This document shows positions 1 to 5,992 of a DNA stretch of 6,944 bases, piece after piece. Source of the stretch: a bacterium (GTDB lineage Bacteria; BMS3Abin14); assembly GCA_020352595.1 (NCBI GenBank), contig CP070682.1, positions 370,629 through 377,572 of the forward strand. Reading direction: 5' to 3'. Positions within the stretch are counted from its first letter, which is position 1; the number at the start of each line of letters is the position of its first letter. The notes under the pieces were generated by a model. The model saw nothing but the letters and a program-made list of their open reading frames with translations, was not told where the DNA came from and made no database searches. Both the position numbers and the translations under genes were made by a program.

Positions 1-6
1 ATGTGA

Positions 7-41
7 GATCTGGGATCTGGGATGTGGAATATGGGATTTGG
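7..41. repeat. Heptad tandem repeat, consensus GATNTGG, upstream of ftsK
   Basis: Five consecutive 7-bp units can be read: GATCTGG, GATCTGG, GATGTGG, AATATGG, GATTTGG. The array lies directly upstream of the ftsK start. It happens to be open in the ftsK frame, so a start at GTG 3 or 24 would translate it into a Gly/Trp/Ile-rich tail unlike an FtsK N-terminus. It may extend upstream of the window. It resembles in style, not in sequence, the short tandemly repeated heptanucleotides known from cyanobacteria. Confidence 0.8.
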
Positions 42-60
42 GGCGGCATCCCTCGCCCAC

Positions 61-66
61 GGAAGG
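61..66 (+). promoter_or_regulatory. Shine-Dalgarno site deciding the ftsK start
   Basis: GGAAGG lies 5 nt upstream of GTG 72. It favours that codon over the upstream GTGs at 3 and 24, which fall in or before the heptad repeat. The GTG at 66 overlaps the site itself and is less likely. Confidence 0.55.
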
Positions 67-71
67 TGCCC

Positions 72-2264
72 GTGTCCAGGAAAGAAAACCGAAAAGAGAA
101 CAAACCGTCACCCGCCGTCACCCACTCCCGCTGGCGGGAGATCTTCGGGGTGGCCATCGTGGCGCTGGGCCTGTTCATGATCCTCGCCCTGGTGTCCTAC
201 TCCCCCCTGGACGTCTCCCTCAACAGCACGGGGATAGGCACCTCACCGGTGCGGAACATGGGGGGGGTCGTGGGCGCCTACCTCGCGGACCTGAGCATCC
301 AGTCCCTGGGGTGGGCCGCCTTCGTCATCCCCCTGTTTTTCCTGGCTCTGGGTGTGAACCGCTTCTTCACCCGCAACTGGGGCGGCTGGGCGCTGAGGGC
401 GGCCGGGGCCGTGCTCTTCGTCCTGACCCTCTGCGTCCTGGCCCAGCTGAGGCTCGGGCCGCTGAGCTTCACGGGCGTCGGGATGCCCGCAGGAGGCATC
501 GCGGGCAAGCTGGCCGCTGAAGGCCTCGTCTCCCTCCTGAACGTGGCCGGAGCCCATGTCTTCGTCCTGGCCATGTTCACCGTCTCCATCATCGTCATGA
601 CCAACGTCTCTTTAAGGACCGTCGGCGCGGGCGTGGCGAAGGGCGGCGGCTACGTGGTCACCACGGTGACCAAGAGGCTGGAGAGGACGAGGCGCCAGAA
701 GGTGGTCAGCAGGGCCCGCGAGAAGGAGATGAAGGTCACACCCCCCACCATCACCTCCAAACCCGAGGTGACGACCACGAGGCCACCGGTCCTTCCCCGC
801 CAGGAGGAGTTCGACACCCTGCCCAGGCCGAGGGGGAAGTTCTCCCTGCCCCCCCTCCATCTGCTGGATCCACCCGATCCCCGGCAGAGGGGGATCAGCG
901 AGGAGGAGCATCTTCTCAGGAGCCGCATGCTGGTCAAGAAGCTCCAGGACTACGGCATACACGGTCAGGTGACAGCGGTGAACCCTGGACCGGTGATAAC
1001 CGTCTTCGAGTACGAGCCGGGTCCCGGGGTGAAGGTCAACCAGATCGTCAGCCGGGCCGGCGACCTGTCCCTGGCCATGGGCGGCGTGGAGATCAGGATC
1101 GTCGAGCGTATCCCGGGCAAGTCCGCCATCGGCATCGAGGTCCCCAACGCGGAGCCGGAGATGGTGGGACTGAGGGAGATCCTCAGCAGCGCCGAGTTCG
1201 AGTCAGCCAAGGGACTGCTGAGACTGGCCATCGGCAAGGACACCTCCGGCGTCCCCTTCGTCACGGAACTCGACAACATGCCCCACATGCTCGTCGCCGG
1301 TGCCACGGGGACGGGCAAGAGCGTGGCCATCAACTCCATGATCCTCTCCATGCTCTTCAACCTCACGCCCGACGAGGTGAGGTTCCTCATGGTGGACCCC
1401 AAGATGCTGGAGCTTTCCCCCTACGAGGGGATCCCCCACCTGCTCTCACCGGTGGTCATGGAACCCAAGAAGGCGGCTTCGGCCCTCCGCTGGCTGGTGG
1501 CCGAGATGGAGCGCCGGTACCAGCTCCTGGCCAGCCGCAAGGCACGCGACGTCGACAGCTACAACAGAAAAACGGCCAAGATCACGGAGCCGCTGCCCGA
1601 GGGGGAGGACAGCCGGCTGCCCCATATCGTGGTGATCATCGACGAACTGGCTGACCTGATGATGACCGCTTCCAGGGACGTTGAGGAGTGCATCGCACGG
1701 CTGGGCCAGATGGCCAGGGCCGCGGGCATTCACCTTATCCTGGCGACCCAGCGCCCCTCGGTGGACATCATCTCGGGAAGCATCAAGACCAACATCACGG
1801 GCAGGATAGCCTTCAAGGTCACGGACAAGGCCAACTCGAGGGTGATCCTCGACCACAACGGCGCCGAGCAGCTGCTCGGCCGGGGCGACATGCTCTTCAT
1901 CAAGACCGGCATGAGCGGCCTGGTCAGGCTGCATGGATGTTTCGTCGCGGAAGACGAGGTCTCGAGGGTGGTGAAGTTCCTCAAGGATCAGGCCAAGCCC
2001 GAGTACAGGGACGACCTTTTCGACTACGAACCCCCCGCGCAGGGATCAGATCTGGACGACGGGGCCGAGGACGAGAAGTATCATGAAGTCCTGGACTTCG
2101 TCCGGTCCAAGGGGTATGTTTCCGCCTCCATGATCCAGCGCAACTTCAAGGTCGGGTACAACCGCGCGGCCCGCATGGTCGAGCGCATGGAGGCCGAGAA
2201 CATCATCGGTCCGCCCGACGGCGCCAGACCCCGTCCGGTTCTGCGGAGATACGACTTCGAATGA
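72..2264 (+). CDS. ftsK: DNA translocase FtsK/SpoIIIE family
   Basis: Hexameric, membrane-anchored, septum-located DNA pump that moves chromosome termini apart at division and normally activates XerCD dimer resolution. From GTG 72 the protein has 730 residues, near the size of SpoIIIE and much shorter than E. coli FtsK, which has a long linker. The N-terminus has hydrophobic segments at about 24-44, 64-96, 106-126 and 160-180. A short charged linker (about 200-255) precedes the motor, which begins near LHLLDPP (262-268). Walker A is GATGTGKS (410-417). Walker B is VVIIDELAD, with acidic residues D524 and E525. The C-terminal gamma winged helix (about 668-725) contains VGYNRAARMVERME and IIGPPDG, matching the DNA-orienting domain. 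The last bases overlap the lolA start (ATGA). Upstream GTGs at 3, 24 and 66 are in frame; 72 was chosen for its Shine-Dalgarno site and because earlier starts translate a repeat. A G8 run lies at 260-267. The family call is very secure; the exact start is less so. Confidence 0.96.
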   Translation: MSRKENRKENKPSPAVTHSRWREIFGVAIVALGLFMILALVSYSPLDVSLNSTGIGTSPVRNMGGVVGAYLADLSIQSLGWAAFVIPLFFLALGVNRFFTRNWGGWALRAAGAVLFVLTLCVLAQLRLGPLSFTGVGMPAGGIAGKLAAEGLVSLLNVAGAHVFVLAMFTVSIIVMTNVSLRTVGAGVAKGGGYVVTTVTKRLERTRRQKVVSRAREKEMKVTPPTITSKPEVTTTRPPVLPRQEEFDTLPRPRGKFSLPPLHLLDPPDPRQRGISEEEHLLRSRMLVKKLQDYGIHGQVTAVNPGPVITVFEYEPGPGVKVNQIVSRAGDLSLAMGGVEIRIVERIPGKSAIGIEVPNAEPEMVGLREILSSAEFESAKGLLRLAIGKDTSGVPFVTELDNMPHMLVAGATGTGKSVAINSMILSMLFNLTPDEVRFLMVDPKMLELSPYEGIPHLLSPVVMEPKKAASALRWLVAEMERRYQLLASRKARDVDSYNRKTAKITEPLPEGEDSRLPHIVVIIDELADLMMTASRDVEECIARLGQMARAAGIHLILATQRPSVDIISGSIKTNITGRIAFKVTDKANSRVILDHNGAEQLLGRGDMLFIKTGMSGLVRLHGCFVAEDEVSRVVKFLKDQAKPEYRDDLFDYEPPAQGSDLDDGAEDEKYHEVLDFVRSKGYVSASMIQRNFKVGYNRAARMVERMEAENIIGPPDGARPRPVLRRYDFE

Positions 2265-2908
2265 TCAAACGTCTGCTCTTCTGTTTTCCCGCTCTGGTCC
2301 TCCTGTGTCACCCGTCCCCGGCTCCCGGAGACACCGCCGACGAGGCCCTCGCCCTCGTGCGCAGCACCTACGCCTCCCTGAAGGGCCTCAAGGCGGGCTT
2401 CAGGCAGACCGAGGAGAGGCCGGGCGTGGGCGTGACCTCCAGCGAGGATGGCGAGCTCTTTTTCAGCCCCCCGGGCCTCATGCGGTGGGATTATCAGGGA
2501 AGGCGGCCGCACCGCGTGGTCATCAACGGCAACCGGGTCTGGATCCACACCCCCTCGCGCAGGCAGGTCGTGGTCCGGGAGATGACGCCCCAGGAGATGA
2601 GGAGGGGCGCGGCGACTTTCCTGGGAGGCCTGGACGGCGTTCAGGAGGATTTCGACGTGCGCCCGGGCCAGGCAGATGCCGGATCCGGCATCCCCCTTGA
2701 CCTCATCCCCAGGGAGGAGAACGTCCCCTACGACAGGATCTCCGTCCTGGTGCGTCCCGAAACAGGACTCATCGAGCGCATCGCCATCCACCACAAGATC
2801 GGCAACGTCACGACCATCACCTTTCGTGACATTAAAACCGGCATGGACCTTCCGGAAAGGCTGTTTAAATGGGACATTCCGGAGGGGACGGAGGTGATAG
2901 AGCCGTGA
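2261..2908 (+). CDS. lolA: Outer-membrane lipoprotein carrier protein LolA
   Basis: Periplasmic chaperone that takes lipoproteins released by the LolCDE ABC transporter and carries them to the outer membrane. The protein has 215 residues, near the usual size of about 200. An N-terminal signal peptide is visible: MIKR followed by a hydrophobic stretch to about residue 19, with probable cleavage near residues 21-23. Cys16 is preceded by VLL, a poor lipobox, so a soluble periplasmic protein is expected. Family features in order are LKAGFRQT (43-50), GELFFSPPGLMRWDY (64-78), VINGNRVWIHTP (87-98), TFLGGLDGVQEDFDV (119-133) and the C-terminal FKWDIPEGTEVIEP (202-215). The ATG overlaps the ftsK stop by 4 bp, implying translational coupling. 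The ftsK-lolA order is also found in E. coli and many proteobacteria. Sequence divergence makes homology more certain than details of cargo specificity. Confidence 0.9.
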   Translation: MIKRLLFCFPALVLLCHPSPAPGDTADEALALVRSTYASLKGLKAGFRQTEERPGVGVTSSEDGELFFSPPGLMRWDYQGRRPHRVVINGNRVWIHTPSRRQVVVREMTPQEMRRGAATFLGGLDGVQEDFDVRPGQADAGSGIPLDLIPREENVPYDRISVLVRPETGLIERIAIHHKIGNVTTITFRDIKTGMDLPERLFKWDIPEGTEVIEP

Positions 2909-3065
2909 AAGATGTGCGCGGGGCGCGGGGCGCAGTGCACGGGGCGGAAAAACCTTCGCACAGGAGAGCTGGTCGAGGCGCCCGGAACGGAGCGAATGGT
3001 GTGCTCCCCGCACGCTCGCGTTGGGCGCGTCGCACTGTTACGGCAATTTTGGACCTGGGAAAATC
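2909..3065 (+). other. 157-bp spacer between lolA and rimO
   Basis: This gap interrupts an otherwise tight gene cluster. It begins with the GGGGCGC heptad array. It also holds a small GC hairpin (GTGTGC 2999-3004, loop TCCCC, GCACGC 3010-3015, one G-U pair) with no T-run behind it, so it is not a convincing intrinsic terminator. The last 40 bases are less GC-rich, and GGGA at 3057-3060 could be a weak Shine-Dalgarno site for rimO. I found no clear sigma-70 promoter, so it is unresolved whether rimO is transcribed with ftsK-lolA. Confidence 0.5.
2913..2947. repeat. Heptad tandem repeat, consensus GGGGCGC, in the lolA-rimO gap
   Basis: Five 7-bp units starting 4 bp after the lolA stop: TGTGCGC, GGGGCGC, GGGGCGC, AGTGCAC, GGGGCGG. 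The two central units are identical and the flanking ones are degenerate. It occupies the first quarter of the 157-bp spacer. Confidence 0.65.
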
Positions 3066-4385
3066 ATGAACAAAATTGCTGTGACATCCTTAGGCTGCAA
3101 CAAGAACCTGGTGGACACCGAGGTGATGCTCGCCCACCTGAAGCGGGCCGGCTGCGAAGTGGTGGGCGAGCCCGGGGAGGCGGACTGCCTGCTGGTCAAC
3201 ACCTGCTCCTTCCTCCGGGAGGCTGTCGAGGAGTCCCTCGACTGCATCGTTGAACTGGGGACGCTCAAGCAGGGCGGAAGGGTAAAGCGCCAGGTGGTGG
3301 CGGGCTGCATGGTCAGCCGCTACGGCGACCAGATCCTGCGGGAGGTTCCCGAGGTGGACGCACTCGTGCCGCATACGGACCTGGAGAGTATCGTCAGGGC
3401 CGTTACCGGCTCAAGTCCGGACCTGGACCCAGGACCAGGACCGGGACCAGGACCAGGACTGCCTTTCCCCCCCAGGGTACTCTCCCATCCCTCCCACAGG
3501 GCGTACCTGAAGATCGCCGAGGGTTGCTCGAACTGGTGCTCCTACTGCAAGATACCCTCCATACGGGGGGAGTTCGTCAGCCGTCCTTCCGAGTCCATTC
3601 TCAGCGAAATGCGATATCTCCTGGACCAGGGCGTCCGTGAGATCACCCTGGTGGCACAGGATTCAGGGCGCTACGGGAGCGATGCCGGGGAGGGATCCCT
3701 GGCATCCCTCATCAGGTCCGCCGTCGGGATCCCTGGAGATTACTGGTTGAGGGTCCTGTACGTCCATCCCGCCCGGGTCACGCCGGAACTGCTTCAGGCC
3801 ATGGGGTCCGACCCGAGGATCTGCCCCTACCTGGACATCCCCTTCCAGCACGTTTCGCCTCCCGTCCTCGAGAGGATGGGAAGGGGGCTGGCCCCACCTC
3901 CCATGCAGGTGGTCCGGGCCGCCAGGGCGGCCATGCCCGGTCTTTTTCTCAGGACCACCCTGATGACGGGATTCCCCGGGGAGACCGAAGAGGATTTCCG
4001 GCTCCTCCTCCATTTTCTCACGCAGGCCGGCATCGACCACCTGGGCGTTTTCGCCTACAGCCTGGAGGAGGGGACAGAGGCCGCGGCCATGTCTGACCAG
4101 GTGCCGGCCCAGACGGCGAGGGACAGGGCTGACCTCCTCATGCAGGAGCAGGCCGAGATCTCCGCCCGGAAGCTTTCCCTCCTCGTGGGCAGGGAACTGG
4201 CGGTCCTGAGTGAGGGTGCTGATGAGAACGGTCCCTACGGCCGTCACCGGGGCCAGGCTCCGGAGGTGGACGGTGTCGTCAGGCTCGACAGGGACGTCGA
4301 GCCGGGGACCTTCATCCGTGTGAGGATCACCGGAAGCGACGTCTACGATCTGGAGGGGGAGGTCATGGAACAATCTCAGATCTGA
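3066..4385 (+). CDS. rimO: Ribosomal protein uS12 (S12) methylthiotransferase RimO
   Basis: Radical-SAM enzyme with two 4Fe-4S clusters that adds a beta-methylthio group to a conserved aspartate of ribosomal protein uS12. From ATG 3066 it has 439 residues, almost the E. coli length of 441. An in-frame ATG at 3021 would add a 15-residue tail; 3066 fits the family start (M-NKIAVTSLGCNKNLVD). The N-terminal MTTase domain carries cluster ligands C11, C47 and C81. The radical-SAM motif CSNWCSYC gives C154, C158 and C161. YLDIPFQH (255-262), TTLMTGFPGETEEDF (297-311) and VFAYSLEEGT (328-337) are RimO-type motifs. The C-terminus (about 373-434) is a TRAM domain that includes APEVDG (398-403). RimO rather than MiaB is favoured by the SLGCNKNLVD start and the APEVDG motif. 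A Pro-Gly run (122-131) sits in the linker between the first two domains, encoded by a hexamer repeat. trmN6 follows after 12 bp. Confidence 0.95.
   Translation: MNKIAVTSLGCNKNLVDTEVMLAHLKRAGCEVVGEPGEADCLLVNTCSFLREAVEESLDCIVELGTLKQGGRVKRQVVAGCMVSRYGDQILREVPEVDALVPHTDLESIVRAVTGSSPDLDPGPGPGPGPGLPFPPRVLSHPSHRAYLKIAEGCSNWCSYCKIPSIRGEFVSRPSESILSEMRYLLDQGVREITLVAQDSGRYGSDAGEGSLASLIRSAVGIPGDYWLRVLYVHPARVTPELLQAMGSDPRICPYLDIPFQHVSPPVLERMGRGLAPPPMQVVRAARAAMPGLFLRTTLMTGFPGETEEDFRLLLHFLTQAGIDHLGVFAYSLEEGTEAAAMSDQVPAQTARDRADLLMQEQAEISARKLSLLVGRELAVLSEGADENGPYGRHRGQAPEVDGVVRLDRDVEPGTFIRVRITGSDVYDLEGEVMEQSQI
3429..3458 (+). repeat. In-frame hexanucleotide repeat CCAGGA inside rimO
   Basis: Five 6-bp units: CCAGGA, CCAGGA, CCGGGA, CCAGGA, CCAGGA. 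They encode five Pro-Gly dipeptides (RimO residues 122-131) between the MTTase and radical-SAM domains. A further related CCTGGA lies at 3422-3427, one base out of register. The 6-bp unit keeps the reading frame whatever the copy number, unlike the 7-bp arrays between genes. Confidence 0.85.
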
Positions 4386-4397
4386 GACCGGTGAGCC

Positions 4398-5126
4398 ATG
4401 AACGAGACGCACGACCAGATGGGCTCCATCAAACTCGTCCAGTCCCCCTCAGGCGTCAAGGCCTCGGTGGACGGCGTGCTCCTTGCCCGTTTCGTCCGTC
4501 CCGGCGCCCACTGGAACGTGGCCGACCTGGGCTGCGGCAACGGCCTTGTGGGGCTGCTCATGGCCCGGGATCAGCCCCAGGCACGTTTCCTGGGCGTGGA
4601 GATACAGGATGTCCTCATCCGGCAGGCCCTGGCCGGCAGCAGGGCCAGCGGCCTGACCAATATCCGGTTCGTGCGAGCCGACCTCCAGGCCCCCCCGTGG
4701 AGCAGGCGGCTGGAGAGGTTCGACCTCGTCGTGGCCAACCCTCCCTACAGGAAGGTCGGGACCGGCCGTCTCAGCCCCGATCCGGTTCGCGCCGCAGCGC
4801 GCCACGAGATCCTGGCGGACGCCGGCGTTTTTGCAAGGGCGGCCGCCTCCCTGCTCAGGGACGGGAGCAGTTCGGCCTGGATCTACCTGGCCGAGAGGCA
4901 TGAGGCCCTGCGTGATGCGGTGAGGCAGGCCGGCATGGAGCCTGTGAGGTTCCGGTACGTGAAGTCCAGGGGAGACCTTGCGCCGGTCCTCGTCCTCCTC
5001 GAGGCGGTGAAGGGCGGGGATGTGGGCATGCTCCTCGAGGAGGAGCCTCTGGTGTTGTACGAAGGGAAAAAGGGAAGGCAGTACACGGAGGAAGCGAGGG
5101 AAATGATCTATGGAGTGGAACCCTAG
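4398..5126 (+). CDS. trmN6: TrmN6-like tRNA1(Val) (adenine-37 N6)-methyltransferase
   Basis: Class I SAM-dependent methyltransferase of the YfiC/TrmN6 family, whose E. coli member methylates N6 of adenosine 37 in tRNA1(Val). The protein has 242 residues, about the family size. The opening IKLVQSPSGVKASVDGVLLARFV (11-33) corresponds to the family's short N-terminal segment before the Rossmann fold. Motif I is VADLGCGNG (41-49), the motif II acidic residue is E68 in LGVEI, and the catalytic motif is NPPY (114-117). The following RKVGTGRLSPDPVRAAARHE (118-137) is very characteristic of this family and speaks against RNA-guanine or protein-glutamine methyltransferases that share NPPY. It starts 12 bp after rimO. 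The Shine-Dalgarno site is weak (GGTGAG, 2 nt from ATG); an ATG at 4419 is an alternative. The exact tRNA substrate cannot be told from sequence; a related adenine-N6 RNA target is possible. The stop codon touches the left end of the MITE-like element, but the C-terminus (YTEEAREMIYGVEP) looks complete. Confidence 0.82.
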   Translation: MNETHDQMGSIKLVQSPSGVKASVDGVLLARFVRPGAHWNVADLGCGNGLVGLLMARDQPQARFLGVEIQDVLIRQALAGSRASGLTNIRFVRADLQAPPWSRRLERFDLVVANPPYRKVGTGRLSPDPVRAAARHEILADAGVFARAAASLLRDGSSSAWIYLAERHEALRDAVRQAGMEPVRFRYVKSRGDLAPVLVLLEAVKGGDVGMLLEEEPLVLYEGKKGRQYTEEAREMIYGVEP

Positions 5127-5301
5127 CAGGCTGCTGAAAAACCCCTGAAAGCGCAGCCTGACAGGGCGACGCGGGGGATCCCGCCATGGCGGGACCCAGA
5201 TCCGGGCTGTAAAAACACGAAGAATTTGAGAGGGTTGCGCCGGGCCGCCCAAGGCGACCCGACGCTGAAAAAGCCCACAAGGGACTTTTTCAGCACCCTG
5301 C
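5126..5301. mobile_element. MITE-like, hairpin-rich repeat element (176 bp)
   Basis: The ends form an imperfect terminal inverted repeat. The left end is GCAGGCTGCTGAAAAA (5126-5141); the reverse complement of the right end (5286-5301) is GCAGGGTGCTGAAAAA, with one mismatch in 16. Four internal foldbacks are visible: CAGGCTGC 5127-5134 with GCAGCCTG 5153-5160 (perfect 8 bp); the perfect 16-bp palindrome TCCCGCCATGGCGGGA at 5179-5194; GGGTTGC 5232-5238 with GCGACCC 5254-5260 (one G-U); and a 13-bp stem at 5264-5294. No transposase is encoded and I could not find a clear target-site duplication, so the exact outer limits are inferred. It lies between the convergent trmN6 and dciA genes, where such elements do little harm and may help stop transcription. 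Confidence 0.65.
5264..5294. terminator. Strong hairpin between convergent genes, possible terminator
   Basis: GCTGAAAAAG (5264-5273) plus CCC (5274-5276) pairs with GGG (5281-5283) plus CTTTTTCAGC (5285-5294). The loop is ACAA and A5284 is bulged, giving a stem of 13 bp. It is the right-hand hairpin of the MITE-like element. The A and T runs are inside the stem, not after it, so it is not a canonical intrinsic terminator, but it is the best candidate stop for trmN6 and rimO transcription. Confidence 0.35.
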
Positions 5302-5314
5302 CAGGTCCGCAGGC

Positions 5315-5335
5315 GGTGTCTGGTGTCTCGTGTCC
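5315..5335. repeat. Heptad tandem repeat, consensus GGTGTCT
   Basis: Three 7-bp units: GGTGTCT, GGTGTCT, CGTGTCC, placed just right of the MITE-like element. The first two are identical. Short, so weaker taken alone than the other arrays. Confidence 0.55.
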
Positions 5336-5371
5336 CGAAAGGGGAGCAAGGCATGGGTGGCAGTGCGGCGG

Positions 5372-5389
5372 GAGTCCGCTAAAGGACTC
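5372..5389. terminator. Short hairpin downstream of dciA
   Basis: GAGTCC (5372-5377), loop GCTAAA, GGACTC (5384-5389): a perfect 6-bp stem located 31-48 bp beyond the dciA stop on the minus strand. No T-run follows on either strand, so terminator function is only possible. Its right arm overlaps the first unit of the ACTCTGA array. Confidence 0.25.
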
Positions 5390-5413
5390 TGAACTCTGCA
5401 CTCTGAACTCTTC
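5386..5413. repeat. Heptad tandem repeat, consensus ACTCTGA (copy A, 3' side of dciA)
   Basis: Four 7-bp units: ACTCTGA, ACTCTGC, ACTCTGA, ACTCTTC. A C8 run (5413-5420) follows and reaches into the dciA stop codon. The same unit in the same orientation recurs at 5833-5846 on the other side of dciA. Confidence 0.8.
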
Positions 5414-5419
5414 CCCCCC

Positions 5420-5746
5420 CTAATCCCTCCTCTTGCGCTTCACCTCGAACCTGATGTCCTCCACCACCTTCGGCCCCACGGCCCGTTCAATGCCGCTCAG
5501 GATATCCCTTTTCCTCATGGACAGTTCGGTGAGCCAGGCCGGTTCCGCCACCTCCACGATGAGCACCGTCCCCCGGAAACGGAAAGGCCTGGCGTGTGCC
5601 GAGGCCTCGCCGACGATATCGTCCCACTGCTGGAAGACCATGTCCTTGGCCTCCATCTCCCCTGAGGAACCGAGGCGCTCCATGAGGCTTTCAAGGACGT
5701 CATGGACCGGGGTGAACCGGCCCTTCCCCCTGGACTTCGCGTGCAC
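5420..5746 (-). CDS. dciA: DUF721 protein, DciA-like replicative helicase loader
   Basis: DciA proteins help load or position the DnaB replicative helicase in bacteria without DnaC or DnaI. This 108-residue protein consists of little more than the DUF721 domain. Visible family marks are WDDIVGEASAHARPFRFRG (41-59; W41, G46, H51, P54), VLIVEVAEPAWLTELS (61-76; W71, L75) and a basic C-terminus DIRFEVKRKRRD. The start is GTG on the minus strand with GGGAGGG (5757-5763) 10 nt before it; an internal ATG (M22) would remove the N-terminal helix and is less likely. The gene is convergent with trmN6 and divergent from the GntR gene, so it probably forms its own transcription unit. The family call is firm. 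The helicase-loading role is carried over from characterised DciA proteins and is not shown by this sequence. Confidence 0.82.
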   Translation of the reverse strand: MHAKSRGKGRFTPVHDVLESLMERLGSSGEMEAKDMVFQQWDDIVGEASAHARPFRFRGTVLIVEVAEPAWLTELSMRKRDILSGIERAVGPKVVEDIRFEVKRKRRD

Positions 5747-5756
5747 GGACGGTGAA

Positions 5757-5763
5757 CCCTCCC
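5757..5763 (-). promoter_or_regulatory. Shine-Dalgarno site for dciA
   Basis: Read on the minus strand this is GGGAGGG, 10 nt upstream of the GTG start at 5746. The spacing is slightly long, but the match is strong and no in-frame start lies closer. Confidence 0.5.
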
Positions 5764-5791
5764 AATGGTCCGGAAATAAACCCGGCGCTCA

Positions 5792-5815
5792 GTGCCAGGA
5801 AAAGGTGCCTGGGAC
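5792..5815. repeat. REP-like imperfect hairpin
   Basis: GTGCCAGG (5792-5799), an 8-nt loop, and CCTGGGAC (5808-5815) form an 8-bp stem with one mismatch. It abuts the ACTCTGA array. The look is that of REP-type palindromes, but a single copy in the window does not prove a repeat family. Confidence 0.35.
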
Positions 5816-5860
5816 CCTGACTCTGACTCTATACTCTGAACTCTTATCCCTTATCTCTCC
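5814..5860. repeat. Degenerate heptad repeat, consensus ACTCTGA (copy B, 5' side of dciA)
   Basis: Units read ACCCTG, ACTCTG (both 6 bp), ACTCTAT, ACTCTGA, ACTCTTA, TCCCTTA, TCTCTCC. The core at 5820-5846 clearly matches the array at 5386-5413, in the same orientation. It decays towards the right-hand end. Confidence 0.7.
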
Positions 5861-5963
5861 TGTCTTTTCCATCCTACCACAGCCCGTACCCTCCCCGGAA
5901 CCGGCGGCGCGGACAATGGGTCCTTGAGAGTGGGCATCGGCCGTTTCTTGTTATAGTTTCCTG

Positions 5964-5992
5964 TGGTATTCACGGGGACTATCTGCTATTAT
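5964..5992 (+). promoter_or_regulatory. Predicted sigma-70 promoter of gntR (extended -10)
   Basis: TGCTATTAT (5984-5992) combines an extended -10 TGn with TATTAT, five of six matches to TATAAT. The -35 position at a 17-bp spacer is TGGTAT (5964-5969), which is weak, as is usual with an extended -10. Transcription would start near 5998-6001, leaving a leader of about 55 nt before ATG 6055. Confidence 0.4.

Noticed and set aside
2261..2330. Possible lipobox at Cys16 of LolA
   Set aside because: The preceding VLL does not fit the lipobox (small residue needed before Cys), and LolA is a soluble periplasmic carrier.
2081..3013. 310-codon open frame on the minus strand across the end of ftsK and lolA
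   Set aside because: It lies opposite two well-identified genes, shows no recognisable domain and has the Arg/Pro/His-rich make-up of antisense frames in GC-rich DNA.
2999..3015. Terminator between lolA and rimO
   Set aside because: The hairpin is a 6-bp stem with one wobble pair and has no T-run; such stems are common in GC-rich spacers.
3878..3885. GGGAAGGG, matching the E. coli FtsK-orienting KOPS pattern; another on the minus strand at 5721-5728
   Set aside because: Single short matches on each strand in GC-rich DNA are expected by chance, and the orienting sequence of this FtsK is unknown.
3663..4412. 249-codon minus-strand open frame over rimO
   Set aside because: Shadow of the radical-SAM and TRAM coding sequence, low-complexity composition.
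5126..5301. Intact insertion sequence
   Set aside because: Only terminal and internal inverted repeats are present; there is no room for or trace of a transposase gene.
4449..5354. 301-codon minus-strand open frame over trmN6 and the MITE-like element
   Set aside because: It is antisense to a clear methyltransferase and runs into non-coding repeat DNA; no family features.
5433..5927. 164-codon plus-strand open frame across dciA
   Set aside because: Antisense to DUF721, and its tail is the translated ACTCTGA array; no domain features.
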